DNA of 64,000 nt from Calvatia gigantea (taxonomy: Eukaryota > Basidiomycota > Agaricomycetes > Agaricales > Lycoperdaceae). Position 1 is the first letter of the stretch; every line of letters starts with the position of its first letter. Shown piece by piece: positions 47,301 through 59,000 of this stretch. The notes beneath the pieces are model-generated. The model was not told the DNA's origin. It did not search any database and worked only from the letters and a program-made list of their open reading frames with translations. The stretch spans positions 1,240,001-1,304,000 of the forward strand of contig JACAAK010000004.1 of assembly GCA_025093985.1 (NCBI GenBank), given 5' to 3'. Position numbers and translations under genes: made by a program.

Positions 47301-50300
47301 TCACTCGGCAAAGGTCTCCCACCAGCCTCACTCCAGATATCATCCGCCTGCGAAAGACTACTCTCAGGACGCCCCTTTGAGTTGATATCCCTTAGCGTCT
47401 TAACCCTCGTGATCTTCTCGAACAACTTGTTCAAGTCGTCATCTGGAAGATTGTCGAGAGTGGGATCAAGGCCTAGACGTGCGAATGCGGCTTCACGTTG
47501 TGCGAAGGTCCAATCAACATCTGCTTGGTCGTCCTCGGAGGATGTGGGCGAATCCGGGCGCGGGGAACCTTCTAGTGTCCCAGCAGCCTCGAGGTCCGCG
47601 GCGGAGATGCTCATGTGGAGATTGGATTTGGCAGTTGCCCGATCTCGTTTCTTGCGGACTTCTTCTGGATTATTGAACCGGAATACATGGTTGTCACCTA
47701 CGGTTGTAAGTTTGAAAGTTTAGACTGTTTGAGGGTGCAAATGGAAGAGTGTTGCGGGGATGTAACGCACCCATGATAATACGGAATCCAGATCGAAGCT
47801 TGTGGGGCTATTGGAAAATGTATGTCAGTATTTAGACTCGTAAAAGCCCAGTATTCAAAACTCGCCTGTCCCGGTGCGATTTGTTTCCCATTCAAGAACT
47901 AAAACCGATTGCTTATGAGTTTCTTTACAGGGGGGAAGACCTCGTAGCAACCACACGTACCGTAATGCTATCCGGCATACACTGAATCGTAACTTTACCA
48001 TCGGTGTTGTCAAAATGGCAATGCTCTTCTAGGATTTTGTCCCCACTTAGCCGGATTGCAGCAGGCTTCTCGCTATCCATCCTTCCAACCTAGGAAAATG
48101 TGCACATCACCGAATTGGGAAATTGAGATACCGCTTTTGAGAGAAGTTTGTAGAGCGGAGAGGTACGTACGAGTGTTTTGCCTGGTTTAATTTGATATAT
48201 CAAACACTCGCTCATAAGTGGATCTGAAGGGGAGCGATCAGTTGTGGTTTCGGTTCCCCAAGGGAAATGAACGGTACCTTCGTTCTACCCAGAACAAACC
48301 AGAATCCCGGGTTTAATGAAAGAGTTTTTGGTTCCAGTGAATACACGTACCAAGTTGACAAGATGCGGCATCTATTACAAAACAAAAACAAAAGGAAAGG
48401 GAAGAATCAGTAAAAAAGCACGAGCCAACCGGAGTGGAACACAAGGCACCCGTTTCGGCGTATGCACGCCCACCAAGTTCTTCTCCACCGTAATACCCAG
48501 TTCCTCGAGCGCCTTCTCCCGCTCTTTTTGTACCTCCTGTGTCCGTTGCAATTTCTCTTCCCAAGTCTCGTTGAGCTCAATCATGAGTTTCTCGCGAGTC
48601 TCCATCTGCTCTTGTAACTCTGCCTTGGTGACGGTCTTGAGCTGACCGTCTTTGGTTTGGTATGTGACGATTTGTTTTTCGGGTGGGATCTTGGGATCGA
48701 AGTGTTCCTCGCCCGAGGATGCGGCGACGCGTGCTGTAAGTAATTAACAATGGATGATATGAGTATGTGAATGTGTTTACGAGCAATGGATGAATGCTTC
48801 GATGCGTATGGATAGGAAGAGAGAGAGAGAGAGAGAGAGAGAGCAAACGATCGCGCACCTCTGAGCATTTCCAGCTCTTCCTTGAGCTCTCTAACCAACT
48901 TCGCGTTAGGATCCTCGTTGACCACTGCTTTGTTCTTGATCTTCTTGGCCTGATCTGCATACCGGAGCGTGCTGAGTGTTTCTTCATAGTCGGCTGGGGA
49001 GATTGCAGCTATCATAGCTGTCTTGGAGTTACCACCCAAACTATCTTTCAGAAGCCATGTCAAGACCTAACACACAAACGTATAGGTTAGTGGATGTGTG
49101 CGTAGGCGTACTGGGGTGTACGAACAGAGTCGCGATAAGGAATGAATTCTTCAGCTTTTCCTTTTTTTCCCTTCTTGGTCTCCGAGGAACTCTGCACAGC
49201 GAGAGCAGAAATGACTTTTCCGAGGGTGGTAAGGGATTTGTTGATATTAGCACCCTCTTTGAGTCGTTGACCCGTTGCTCCCGTTGAATTAGGCTCGTTC
49301 TGATCCTGCCAAATCGACTAAACTGGTGAAGGGGGAGAAGGAAGGACGTGATTAGGACCGAGGAGAAAGAATCAACAAGAGAGGAAGCAAAAAGTAGAGA
49401 GAAGGAAGAAAGAAGGAAGAAGAGAGAAGGAAGAAAGAAGGAAGAAGGAAGAAGGGAAGAAGGAAGCCGGGACGAACCTGATACGAGAGACTTTTTCGGT
49501 GTCGAGGTTTGTATCTGTGTCGTGTCGCTTCATGGTTAAAAGGAGTGTGAAGACGGCATGCGAACGCGAAGATCTGGTAGGTGAGGTACGCGGTGTAAGA
49601 AGCTGGAAGCTGGAGAGGGGGATACGTACGTTTCGTTCATGTTGGTAGCAGCGACTGTACGTGCTTTGTTCCCTTCGTCCATGAGGGTCATCATCTCTTC
49701 ATAGTTTGTGACGACGAGCTTGGAGAGATCCTCGACGTATGGACCGAGACTTGGGTGTTCGCGTACACGAAGGTTGCCGGTGTTCTTAGGGTTGAGGAGG
49801 TCACGTACTTTTTCGTTGTAGATCTAGTAAACAGCAGATGGGATGAGTCGAGGGGAGTGGGGGGAAGAGGGGAGGGCAGGGTACGTGCTTCGATGTAGGA
49901 GACTTCGACTGTGAAATTGTTGTTGGGGTCGGCCTGCCTTTTTCGACTCGAGTCGTTCGAAGAGCTCGGAGCAGGTTAGAGGGATGATACCCTTGTCGGG
50001 ACCGTCTAGGGTGTGGTGAATATAGGTGAGTACGGATGTAGGAGAGGGAAATTGTGCGAGACATACAGCCCATCATACTGTACACCTTCAGATTAGAGGA
50101 GGATTTGTGTGTGAGGAATGTAATGTACGCACCTGTAAGACTTTCCAGAGCCTTGGAGATTGTAGAGGTAATTAAGAGTATTCGTTTTGAGAATAGAGAT
50201 AACACACCTGTTTGTCCATCTGGGACGCCGAAGCGTCAGTGACGGGGGTCGTCGGCCTTAAAGGTTACAAAACTCACAGGCAAGGATACAAGCATTGAAA

Positions 50301-50659
50301 CCAGAGAAACCATGGTCTAGCAGTTCCTTCCCTAGGTCGTCGTATAGGGTCTGTTGGGAACAATAACCGGGTTCGTCGCGAGGACCAGCACTCCAGTAAC
50401 TCTTGTCAAAGCTGAATGACATGGTTTTGCGCTCTGTTGCGCGCTTTGCATCCTGGGCAGAACCGGCCTCTGGAGGATCGAGGAAGGTTTGGTTACCCTG
50501 CATACGAATGAGGGGTTTTGCGCCGCGGGCAAGCTCTGTGATTTCGGATAGTTAGGTACATGGAAATTGTGTTTCTGGGTGGTGGAATAACAGACCGCGA
50601 GCATTGAGGGGACGACAGCGGACGACGACCTTGATGTTGCCATCTCCAGCCTCGGCCAT
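44346..50659 (-). CDS. Kinesin-3 motor protein, Unc104/KIF1 type (motor-FHA-DUF3694-PH)
   Basis: This plus-end microtubule motor carries vesicles or endosomes in hyphae. Start 50659 reads [21 protein letters not shown]. The motor has the P-loop YGQTGSGKSYS split by two introns (about 50225-50130), switch [12 protein letters not shown], switch [13 protein letters not shown] (about 49320-49290) and neck-adjacent [20 protein letters not shown] (about 48990-48930). The kinesin-3 loop follows, then FHA ([17 protein letters not shown], about 48180-48050; ending [18 protein letters not shown], about 47700-47640), a coiled region, and a long exon (44816-46804 and beyond) with the DUF3694-type domain. 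A C-terminal PH domain follows ([20 protein letters not shown], about 44760; [15 protein letters not shown], about 44390), stop 44346-44348. Two apparent +1 frameshifts interrupt the motor: near 49291 (between SERA and NSTGATG) and at 49931-49945 (before [14 protein letters not shown]). The intron at about 49888 seems to begin GC. Otherwise the gene is complete, roughly 1,600 residues. Confidence 0.92.
48819..48843 (+). repeat. GA dinucleotide microsatellite
   Basis: About 12 GA units occur inside a kinesin-3 intron. On the coding strand this is a CT tract preceding an exon, so it may serve as part of the polypyrimidine region. Confidence 0.9.
49379..49466 (+). repeat. Purine-rich tract in a kinesin-3 intron
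   Basis: Nearly 90 bases are almost entirely A and G, built from imperfect GAAGAAG/GGAAGAAAG units. It falls inside the intron that separates KVSRI and SLVDLAG in the motor domain. On the coding strand it is a pyrimidine tract. The intron is longer than its neighbours because of it. Confidence 0.85.
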
Positions 50660-50829
50660 GGTGGGTGGGTGGGTGGGAGAGTTAAGGGCCCTCGAGGAGA
50701 CGAGGCGGGGGGAGAGAGACGCGTTTTGAGCAGGTGGTTGTATGTTAAGTTGATGTGTTACCACGCGTTGATTAGAACAATATTGTTACTACAACAACTA
50801 CACGCTACGCTACGGGAATACTTTTACAA

Positions 50830-51564
50830 CTACATTAAATCAAAATCGTCAAGCTAGAACAACATCCGTTGAGCTGTAGATTATAATAAGATATGTGGAT
50901 ATAAATTATTACCTCGTCATTGTATTGCATGACTGTGCGCTTGAGCTTGGAGGTATCGACCCATGTGACAAAGTCCTCCATGTGTCTGAAGTGAAAATTG
51001 AGTGATTGACTTGTGGTGTGGGTGTGATACACCCTTGCTGACCTGGTAACGAGAAATGCGGGATCTGTGATTGTGTCTGGACCAACACGGACATGACCCT
51101 GCTCGATAAATTTTGTAGCCTGGGGTTTGTTGTTGAGCGCGATACCAAAAAAATAAATAAATTTTTTTTTAGGTGGGTAGACGCACTGCAGATACAGTCT
51201 CTGCCATTTTTGACATGCACATGATGACAGCGAGGCGTCTGCGGCAAAATGCGGCTACGGTGAGCTTATTTTCGATATCGGAGAGCTTGGCAGAGGAGTT
51301 AAGGACGCCTATGTCGTATAGTTTGGAAAGGATCTGGCCCTCCATGCGAGTGCGGAAGGGATCCTGAGCTGGGAGGAGGGATATTCTGTGTGCAAAGGAT
51401 CTCAGTGATCCGCATAATCTGTTGTATTTGTGGTAGTCGTCTCTGTTCTGGATGTGATAGCGCCTGAGGACTCTGATTTCCCTGAGGCCAGCATCCTGTT
51501 TCCAAGAGAGAAAGTCTACTTTTTTTAAGAGTTTCTGTTCGTGGTGCTGGAGAGAGCGAACCAT
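50830..51564 (-). CDS. IMP3: U3 small nucleolar ribonucleoprotein IMP3
   Basis: IMP3 is an S4-like RNA-binding protein of the small-subunit processome that helps U3 snoRNA pair with pre-rRNA. The protein starts [21 protein letters not shown] and continues with [23 protein letters not shown] and [20 protein letters not shown], all strongly conserved. The S4 region spans two exons: [22 protein letters not shown], then [20 protein letters not shown]. An intron leads to [19 protein letters not shown], and a last intron leaves the end LDDFDLM with stop 50830-50832. Length, about 184 residues, matches the family. The frame upstream of the ATG stays open for about 380 bases because of the antisense low-complexity LDB gene, but the conserved start fixes ATG 51564. 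It is divergent from the LDB gene and followed by kinesin-3 on the same strand. Confidence 0.94.
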
Positions 51565-51698
51565 GGGATGGTAATAGCTAATAGCTATGTAGTGTAGTGT
51601 CTGTGGTGTGCAGTTGTGTGAGCACGTGTTGCATGTGGCCAAAAGCAAAAACTGGTGGATAATAAGACAAGAAAAAGGGAATTTAATTATTTCCAGCG
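51565..51698. promoter_or_regulatory. Very short divergent promoter (IMP3 / LDB gene)
   Basis: Only 134 bp lie between the IMP3 start and the LDB-type start, so both promoters must overlap. No TATA box is evident. Position is the only evidence. Confidence 0.5.
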
Positions 51699-54439
51699 AT
51701 GCTTCCCTTCCACACTCCTCAGCCTCAGTCCCAGCAACAACGTAGGCCTCAGCCTCCCAATGACTACGCCCACCGCGCTCCTTTCTTTCCCGCCCAACCT
51801 CCTCCCTTTCCAACACCAGCTCAGCAGTTTGAACAGATGAACCACCCTCACCACCACCACCAGCAACAACATCAGCAACACCCGCAACACCAGCAACACC
51901 AGCAACAACCACAACCCCCTCCACCTCCACCTCCACCTCCACCCTCACGCACTCCCCGTCCGCAACAGCGCCCTCAACCTATCGCACCTCGTCCACCACC
52001 GCTAGACTCTGTACCTCCCCAGCAATCCATCACCGTCCCTCGGTGAGTGTCCTGTCCTTGGTTTCTCCTTAAAAAAAATCTCTTATGCCGCACTCCCAGT
52101 CCTCCGTCGCTTGGCCAGGGCCAAGGTCTTCTGCGGCTCTTGCAATTTAGTGGCATCCTCTCCAGTGAATTTAAAACGGTCAGACTTTATGATGTACACC
52201 TTCTATTCCACCTCCCCTCCTCACCGCTTCTACAGAAACTCCAACTCGCATGGTGGAACGATCTAATCAAGGAGTACTTTACACCAAAGGCTTTCATGAA
52301 ACTCACTCTCTGGAAAGACAACCAACGAAAAGAAGCTAAACCTTTTGGTCCGTTAAACCAAACCTCCTTCGCTGCTCCCCAACAACCCACTCACATCCTT
52401 GCCTACACACACACACATACACATACACAGAAATCGGCGTACCCATTCTCCCCCGTTTCTTCCTAGTCACAACCCAATCTGGCGTCAAGTCCATGTCTCT
52501 CTCCCTCGACGGCGCACGCGAACGATCCATCGCAACCGGACATTGCATCGTCGAATGTGTAGCCGCAGTTTGGACATATAGGTACACCAACGGCTACACC
52601 GTCACCCTCCGCGGCGCACTCTCCGCCCATGTCATCATCACCTCCACCTCCGCACCTGGTGCCGCCGCTCAACCTAGCTCTTACGCGTACAAATTCGACG
52701 AATTCACCTTTTGACGCCAACTTCCATGACAAGTTCATCGCACTCGATGCTATCATCGGTCAACGTACCCCCGAAGTTACGAAAAGTCCCTTGGATCCGC
52801 AACGCCCCAACTCCGAATATGAATGGCACGACCGACTCTACCTCCAGTGCGGAAGATGACAAGAAGTGGGAGGAACCCAGGATCCTGATCGAAGGTTGTT
52901 CAACGCCAGGAGAACCAGTGAATGCTTTTGGCATTCCCCAGGCCACTATGCGGTGTCTAGAGGTAAGGTATCTTGAAAATCTATTCAAATTTCCTATCTG
53001 TTCAAACTTGTCGCAGCTCGCAGAAAGCGTCGGCGCAATGGCAGACCTTATCGTTTATTCCAACGATACACATCTAGGACCACTAGGTAATATACTCGAA
53101 ACTTACTACCAGCCTCATCGCTACACTACCGCTCACAACCTCACAGAGGCCTTAAAATCCCTAGCCGTGAAAATTCGAGACGGAAATCCTCCCAATCTGC
53201 ATCCTCCGGACTCGGCGGGAGCACCGGTAACAGCAACAGCAACGGGTATCGCAGCCGCGACAGGAGCGGCAGGTATAAACGGATACCCTCAACCTCCGCA
53301 CCCACATCACGGCCCTCCGTTCAATCCCGCTCCTCACACACTCTATTCCGGCCTACCACCCAACCCAGGAGCGGGGGGTCAACCTGGGCAAGGAGGTTCC
53401 GGTGGCTCTTCAATTGCACCATCTCCCGCTGCAGCCGTAAACTCTCCGCAGGCGCTACCAGGTTCAGGCATGAATTCACCACAAAAAGTGCACAAGAATA
53501 TACCGCCGCCTCTTGGAGGGGGAGGTCAGCCCGGGCAGATGGGGATGCAGCAGCAGCAACAACAACAACACCAGCAACATCAACACCAGCAACATCAACA
53601 ACATCAGCAGCAACAACAAATGGGACATCCACCTTCGCAAGTACAAACACCCGTTACGCCTGCTATGCACTCTGCGCCTCTACAGGGTAATATGGGTAAT
53701 ATGAACGCTCTCGGGGGTATGGGTGGTATGGGCAACATGGGTAATCCGGGCATGAACGTTGGAGGAGGTATGGGGAATATGGGGAACATGGGAGGTGGTG
53801 GGATGGGAGGAATGGGAGGTGGGACGCCTACCATGGCTCCTAATACAACGCCAGTAAGTATCAACGGAAGTAATAGTCACAATCCCGCGACGATGACTGG
53901 ACCGGGCGGCGGCGGTGGCGGCGGCAATCCTTCTGGCGCAAATGGCGTGTATAGCCACTATCACCAAAATCAAAATCACCAACACCAACATCAAATGATT
54001 CTCCAACATCTACAACATCACCAGCACCAGCAGCATCTACAACACCAGCACCACCTACAACACCAGCACCAAAATAATGGTGTATCATCGCCACCGCCGT
54101 CCACGTCCATGTCTATGTCCTATGTCGGTGTCCACGCCGACACCCGGATCGTCGTCGGGAACGACAAGTACCCCCTTGTTGCCGAATGCGACGTTGAAAA
54201 GAAAACAACAGGGATCGGGTCAGGAAATGATCAACAACGTATCACCGTCAATGGCCACACGATCACATCCGTTGGCCACAACAACACCGCAGCAGCAGCA
54301 GCAGGCGCAGGGGGTGCAAGGAATGGGAGTAGGAATGATGGTGGGAGGAGGTGAGCATCAGATGCAGCAACAGCAGCAACAGCAACAGAAGAGAATGCCA
54401 AGGAAAAGAGGGAGGACTGGGACGAGTGGGGCTGGGTAG
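51699..54439 (+). CDS. LIM-domain-binding (LDB/PtaB-like) transcription co-regulator, with apparent frameshifts
   Basis: Fungal LDB proteins (Aspergillus PtaB, yeast Mfg1) bind Flo8/SomA-type regulators and control adhesion and filamentation. The N-terminus (MLPFHTPQPQSQQQ) is Gln/His/Pro-rich. The LIM-bind domain follows across three introns: LLRLLQFSGILSSEFK, KLQLAWWNDLIKEYFTP, FMKLTLWKDNQRKEAKPF, EIGVPILPRFFLVTTQSGVK, ATGHCIVECVAAVWTYRYTN and YKFDEFTF...DANFHDKFIALDAIIG. Next comes VNAFGIPQATMRCLELAESV, then long low-complexity Gln/His and Met/Gly/Asn tracts. The end is KRMPRKRGRTG, nuclear-signal-like, stop 54437-54439. Three one-base insertions break the frame: in TTTT at 52709-52712, within about 52761-52795, and at T54121 in a repeated ATGTC context. 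Without them the domains read through. Sequence error or a degraded allele are both possible. Read in raw frame, the product would end inside the LIM-bind domain. Confidence 0.85.
53548..53619 (+). repeat. CAG/CAA/CAT tract (poly-Gln/His)
   Basis: A trinucleotide repeat of mixed CAG, CAA and CAT codons encodes a Gln/His run in the LDB-type protein. A second His/Gln tract lies at about 53960-54075. Such tracts vary in length between strains. Confidence 0.9.
53690..53826 (+). repeat. Met/Gly/Asn-rich coding repeat
   Basis: Degenerate ATGGG(T/A/C) and GGN units encode a run built on MGNM, MGGM and GGGMG in the LDB-type protein. It is in frame with the upstream Gln tract and expected to be disordered. 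Confidence 0.85.
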
Positions 54440-56019
54440 AATTGCTTGGGGGAGGTGTAGTATGGTATGTTTTTGTTTTGTTTTCGTGTTGTGTTTTTCT
54501 CGTTTTGTGCTATTTTTTTTTTCCCGCTTTGGTTGATTTCTTGGAGAACTACGCGTATAATATTCCCTGATCGTTCACCCCTCCCCGCCCCCCCGCCCCC
54601 CCAACCCCCTCGATAACAACTCTGGCTGCACACGCCCTTTCTTCCCCTATAGAACTGTACTACCCTCCCCCCAATATCAATATCGGCAACCTTCTCCGCT
54701 CCCTGGAAAGATACATATATCTGCCTTATCACCCTTGTTATTTATTCGTCTTTCCTTCTGTCGATATCAATACTCCTTCGAGTCATTTCGTGCTGATTTC
54801 AACAACCTAGTTCTTATCTTGCTTCTCTTCATGTCGCTTTGTGTTGCCTTGTGCTCCTATGTTTTGTACTTTTATCACTGTTGCTGCACTCAAGCTTTCA
54901 GATTTTGAAGAAGAAAAGTTTTGATCGCTCTGATATCTTGAATATATAATATCTTAGTTGTTGATTGGAACACATGTTCTACTACTATTGTTCCAACTTG
55001 AGGTGATTGGCGGGTTGTCGGTCTGATGGGAGAGTACCGCATGATGTCGAGGAATTCAATCATACTTGACACATGGGACAACTATGACAAGTGTGCTATA
55101 CTTAAGTTTCTAAGGCTTCTTCTAGATTTTATGATAACACTCAGTTGCCGTTCTGGTTCTCGTACGCACCCATGCCAGACGTCTGTCAATCCCACGTCGC
55201 CCAGGACGTCAGGACACACATAAGTTTAAATTCTGGCTCCCATCCTTTCACAAAATCTAAATCGTCGCTCATGATGCTAAGTTTGGTGTTCATAGACGTG
55301 GCAGACACGCTGGCCTGCACGTTACTACCCATTTAATGTGACTCATTTCGCTGGATAAGTATGCATAGAGCGACAGGACAAATAAAGGCTTAGCGAACTG
55401 TGCTATGTTTAGTGTCGATTAGCAACGTTCATCCAACCGCTCCCGAATCTTTAGCTTTATCACCTGGTCATTCTTACGTAACTGGCTTAGGAAAAACGCT
55501 TTTCAAGCAACGTTCGAGAACACTGGTCAAAGCTCCGGTTATATGTACTGTGTACTTACCGCCCTGGTTGGAGAAGCTCGTCATAAGTACCCGACTCCTC
55601 TGACGTCGCAGCAACGGTTGCAACAATCTCTGCGCAGCGGAGCAGAGAAACCCAAATTTAGGGAAACTCGTTGAATGAGCCCGAGTGACTGGATTAGTAG
55701 ACCAATTTACTTACCCGGGGTTGAACTAAAATTAGGAATCTATTGACGAGATATGAAAGTTGAAATGAAAAATGTCATTTCATCCGCACGTTTGTGTACA
55801 TACTAGCCAGTGTTAGAATAAATATGATGCAACGGGATGAGGGTGAGAAGAAAAAAGTCGTGAAGAGTACAAGTGAAGCTGGGGGAGGAAATAGTGCTAC
55901 TGCTTGCGTGTTTGCGCCGATTGTCGATTAAATGCCGAAACTTGAAATGAAGAGTAAAGTGCTGCACTCCAGAGCTGGGAAAACATAAGGTATACAAGAA
56001 GCATATCCAATGATTGCCA
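54440..56019. other. Convergent intergenic region
   Basis: This 1.6 kb lies between the stops of the LDB-type gene (plus) and the PNUTS-like gene (minus). The first 400 bases are pyrimidine-rich with T and C runs and look like a 3' untranslated region. No gene is recognised in the remainder. Confidence 0.45.
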
Positions 56020-59000
56020 TTAGGAGAAAATCTCATGGGCAAAGTCACACTGGTCGCCAAATCTGCACCTGTTAATATGGAAAGAAGGGGAGAGGGAGGG
56101 AAATGGAGTTAATCAGCTTTTTGTCCCGTTTTGGAAAAATTGATGGGGTCGGGGAGTGCTCACTTTCCGGCTGCAAAGAAACTGCAAGGTTTTCGTTTAT
56201 TTTGTTGTCTATAGCTTCCACCCTCTCCTCGTCCTCGCCCTCGTCCCCGCCCACGCCCCCTTCCACTAGGCGGCCATCGTTCCCGCTCATTATCCTCATG
56301 ATAATTGTGTCCTTGACCGTAATCGTTCTGGTACTGATTCGGCGCCCATCCCGGATCAATATCATTAAATGGTGATGATGATGATGAAGGGTTAGATCCG
56401 CTTGACTCGTATGACGTTAACTGCTGAAGGAGCTGCTGTAGGTGCTCCTGTGGTAAAGCAGATACTGCAGATAGAGTAGCAGACCCGTCAAGGCCTACTG
56501 ATTTCAAATCCAATCCCTGACCGTTAAAATGTGCTCCACCGAGTGCAGGATCAACACTTCCAGCAGCAAGTTGGCCTACAAGGTCCGCCACAGACGCAGT
56601 GTGCGATACTGGCTCTATTGGAATGCCGCCACTCCAGAAAATGGAGTCACTTTCACCACAAATCATCGTCACCACATCCTTGTCCACTTCCTCATCAGGT
56701 ATCACAGTCGCAGGTTCCGCCGGACTTTCTGGAATCATCTGCGGCGTCATGTACACGGCACTGAGCGCAGTTTGTTCCCGTTGTTCTTGTGTCGCCTTTT
56801 CCTGGCTTCTTTCCCCACGCATTTGTACATCAAGATCCGGTGGTATTTCGAGCACTTACACAGCCGGATTAAGCTTTCTCTTTCAACGTTGCGAACATGC
56901 ACAAGTCACTTACGGGAGGGTTCGGCCCAATCCACAGTCTCTTCGAAGACCTTCGTATGGAGAGCTGCGCCTTCACCGCGGTCCAATTCCCGGATGCTGT
57001 GACCGATGTGGGTACCCTAAGGAATCGACGTCAGAGCCTTAGCGGCACGTGACCTAGGCGGAATGGGCAATGCTCACCTCCTGCGCATCATCGTCATAAA
57101 CAGCTCTTTCAATCAACCTTACCGATTCAAGTTGGGAGTCAGGGGCCCATGTAACCGTTTTCTTCCTTTTACCATTCCTCGAAACATTATTTGTTTGTGG
57201 TGGTGTATTGACAGTAGGAGGCGGTGTTGATACGGCAGGCGACTCTTTGCGAGCCTTCATTGTCCTGAGCACCTCCTGGAATGGATCTACCGACGACGGC
57301 TGCGCAACATTCTCCTCCTTCTTGACTTGCACCGGTGCGGATGCTTTCTTGAAGCTCGGAAGTTTTGGCTTTGGCTTTGGTGCTGAGAAAAATGACGAAT
57401 CGGATTTGGCATCCTTCACGGCCGCCGCCGCTCCCAGGGGTTTCGACTTGTCTTTTGTGTCTTTGGCCACGACGGGCTTTGTTGCTACATTACTCGAAAC
57501 TGCCAGTTTCTTTTGTGGAGGGAGGGGCTTGGTGTTGGGAGGTTCGATCGGTTTTCGTTTCTTCGATTTGGGGTCTGCCAAATACCAAAACGTCAGGTTA
57601 GAAGCCTTTTCGGAAAAATAGGCTGGCGTGACCCACCCTCTGCCGAATTGTTATTGGAGACGTTCGACGTCCCTTCTGCATTCGATACGAGTTGGCGCCA
57701 TCTCCGTTCGATATTCGATGCCATATCCTTGACAGCTGCGTTTCGTAAAGGAACCGAAAAAAGAACACAAGCAGGAATGTTAGATACATGTATTCTATTA
57801 AATTTTCATTGTCCAGGCAAAAAAGGCTGTAACACGTAGGTCTAACGCTGATGGGAAAGCGTAATCTCATCTTACGCCCAGAAAGAGCTGTAGTGTATCC
57901 AGACGCAGTTTGACCCGGGCGGGTAATGGGAAGTAGGCGGGTGAACAGAAACATTAGCTCACCTGGGGACGGTGGGTCTTTGACGAGTTTTACCACTAGC
58001 TTCCCAAGCTTAGATGCCTTGAGAGTTTCTAGCGTCAGGGGCAATCGATCGATAATCTGAAGGAAAGCGACAGTCATAATGGAACCTTTAGCTTCACAGT
58101 AAAATTAAGAAGTGATATCGCCACGTACATGCAGCAGTGGCATGATTGTCTCAATTAAGGGACTGTCATCATTAGCAGTATACGCAGCTTTGAGCCATTC
58201 CCGCGTGATATCCATTGCACGCGGGTTCTCAGACCATGCCCTAAAGTAATGATTACCTGCGCCATCCCGAGTCCTTGTCAAAATTTCCAAACGTATAGCA
58301 GAATCGGTCTCCTGTAAATTGTTCATGATCCGATCTACCAAGGTATTCACCGCTTGGGCACCCGTGAACGCCGATGGCTGCAATAAAGGTTTTATCGACG
58401 CATAGAACCGTGCTTTTCTCTGAGCAATCTCCTCGCGCGATGGTTCCTGAGACTGGATCTGCGACTGCTGTTGGACAGTTTGGGACTGCGGTTGCTGTTC
58501 TTCTTGCAGTCCTGACTGTTGTTGTAATGACTGGTTGTGCGAGTCCTGTTGTGATCCAGAGCTGGTTGAGGACTGGGATCCATAGAAGGATGCAGGGTTA
58601 ATTGAAGCCAGGAGGGTTCCCGGGCTCATTAAAGCTTGGGGCGATAGCGTCCCCTGAGGAGTCGATGACGAAGATTGCCGATAATAAGAGGGGAAAAGGG
58701 AGGTCTGCGTGTAAGGGTATTGCTGACGTTGTGGCTGAGACGAGAAAACGGCGTGTGACCCATAGGGCTGCAAGTTGGGGTTGGCCCCTGATAACGTCAA
58801 CGACGGACTGCAGGAAGAACTTGAGACGTGAAAACCTGGAAGGTATAGGGCTTGACTTACTCAATCATGAGCGACTGGGAATTGGTCGAATCTGATGACT
58901 GTGGTTGAATGGCTTGGGTTCGTTGGGCAGCTCCTTGGGATTGGAAATGTTGTTGCGGAGGTGTGGGTTGCTGCGCGGGTGGGGAATGAGGGGGAGGGGA

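Noticed and set aside
47061..47723. Plus-strand 220-codon frame
   Set aside because: Antisense to a conserved kinesin-3 exon and rich in Ser/Cys. No start context or homology.
51169..51948. 259-codon minus frame as a long IMP3
   Set aside because: The first part (Val/Gly-rich) is antisense to the Gln/Pro-rich LDB exon. Conserved IMP3 begins at [10 protein letters not shown] (51564).
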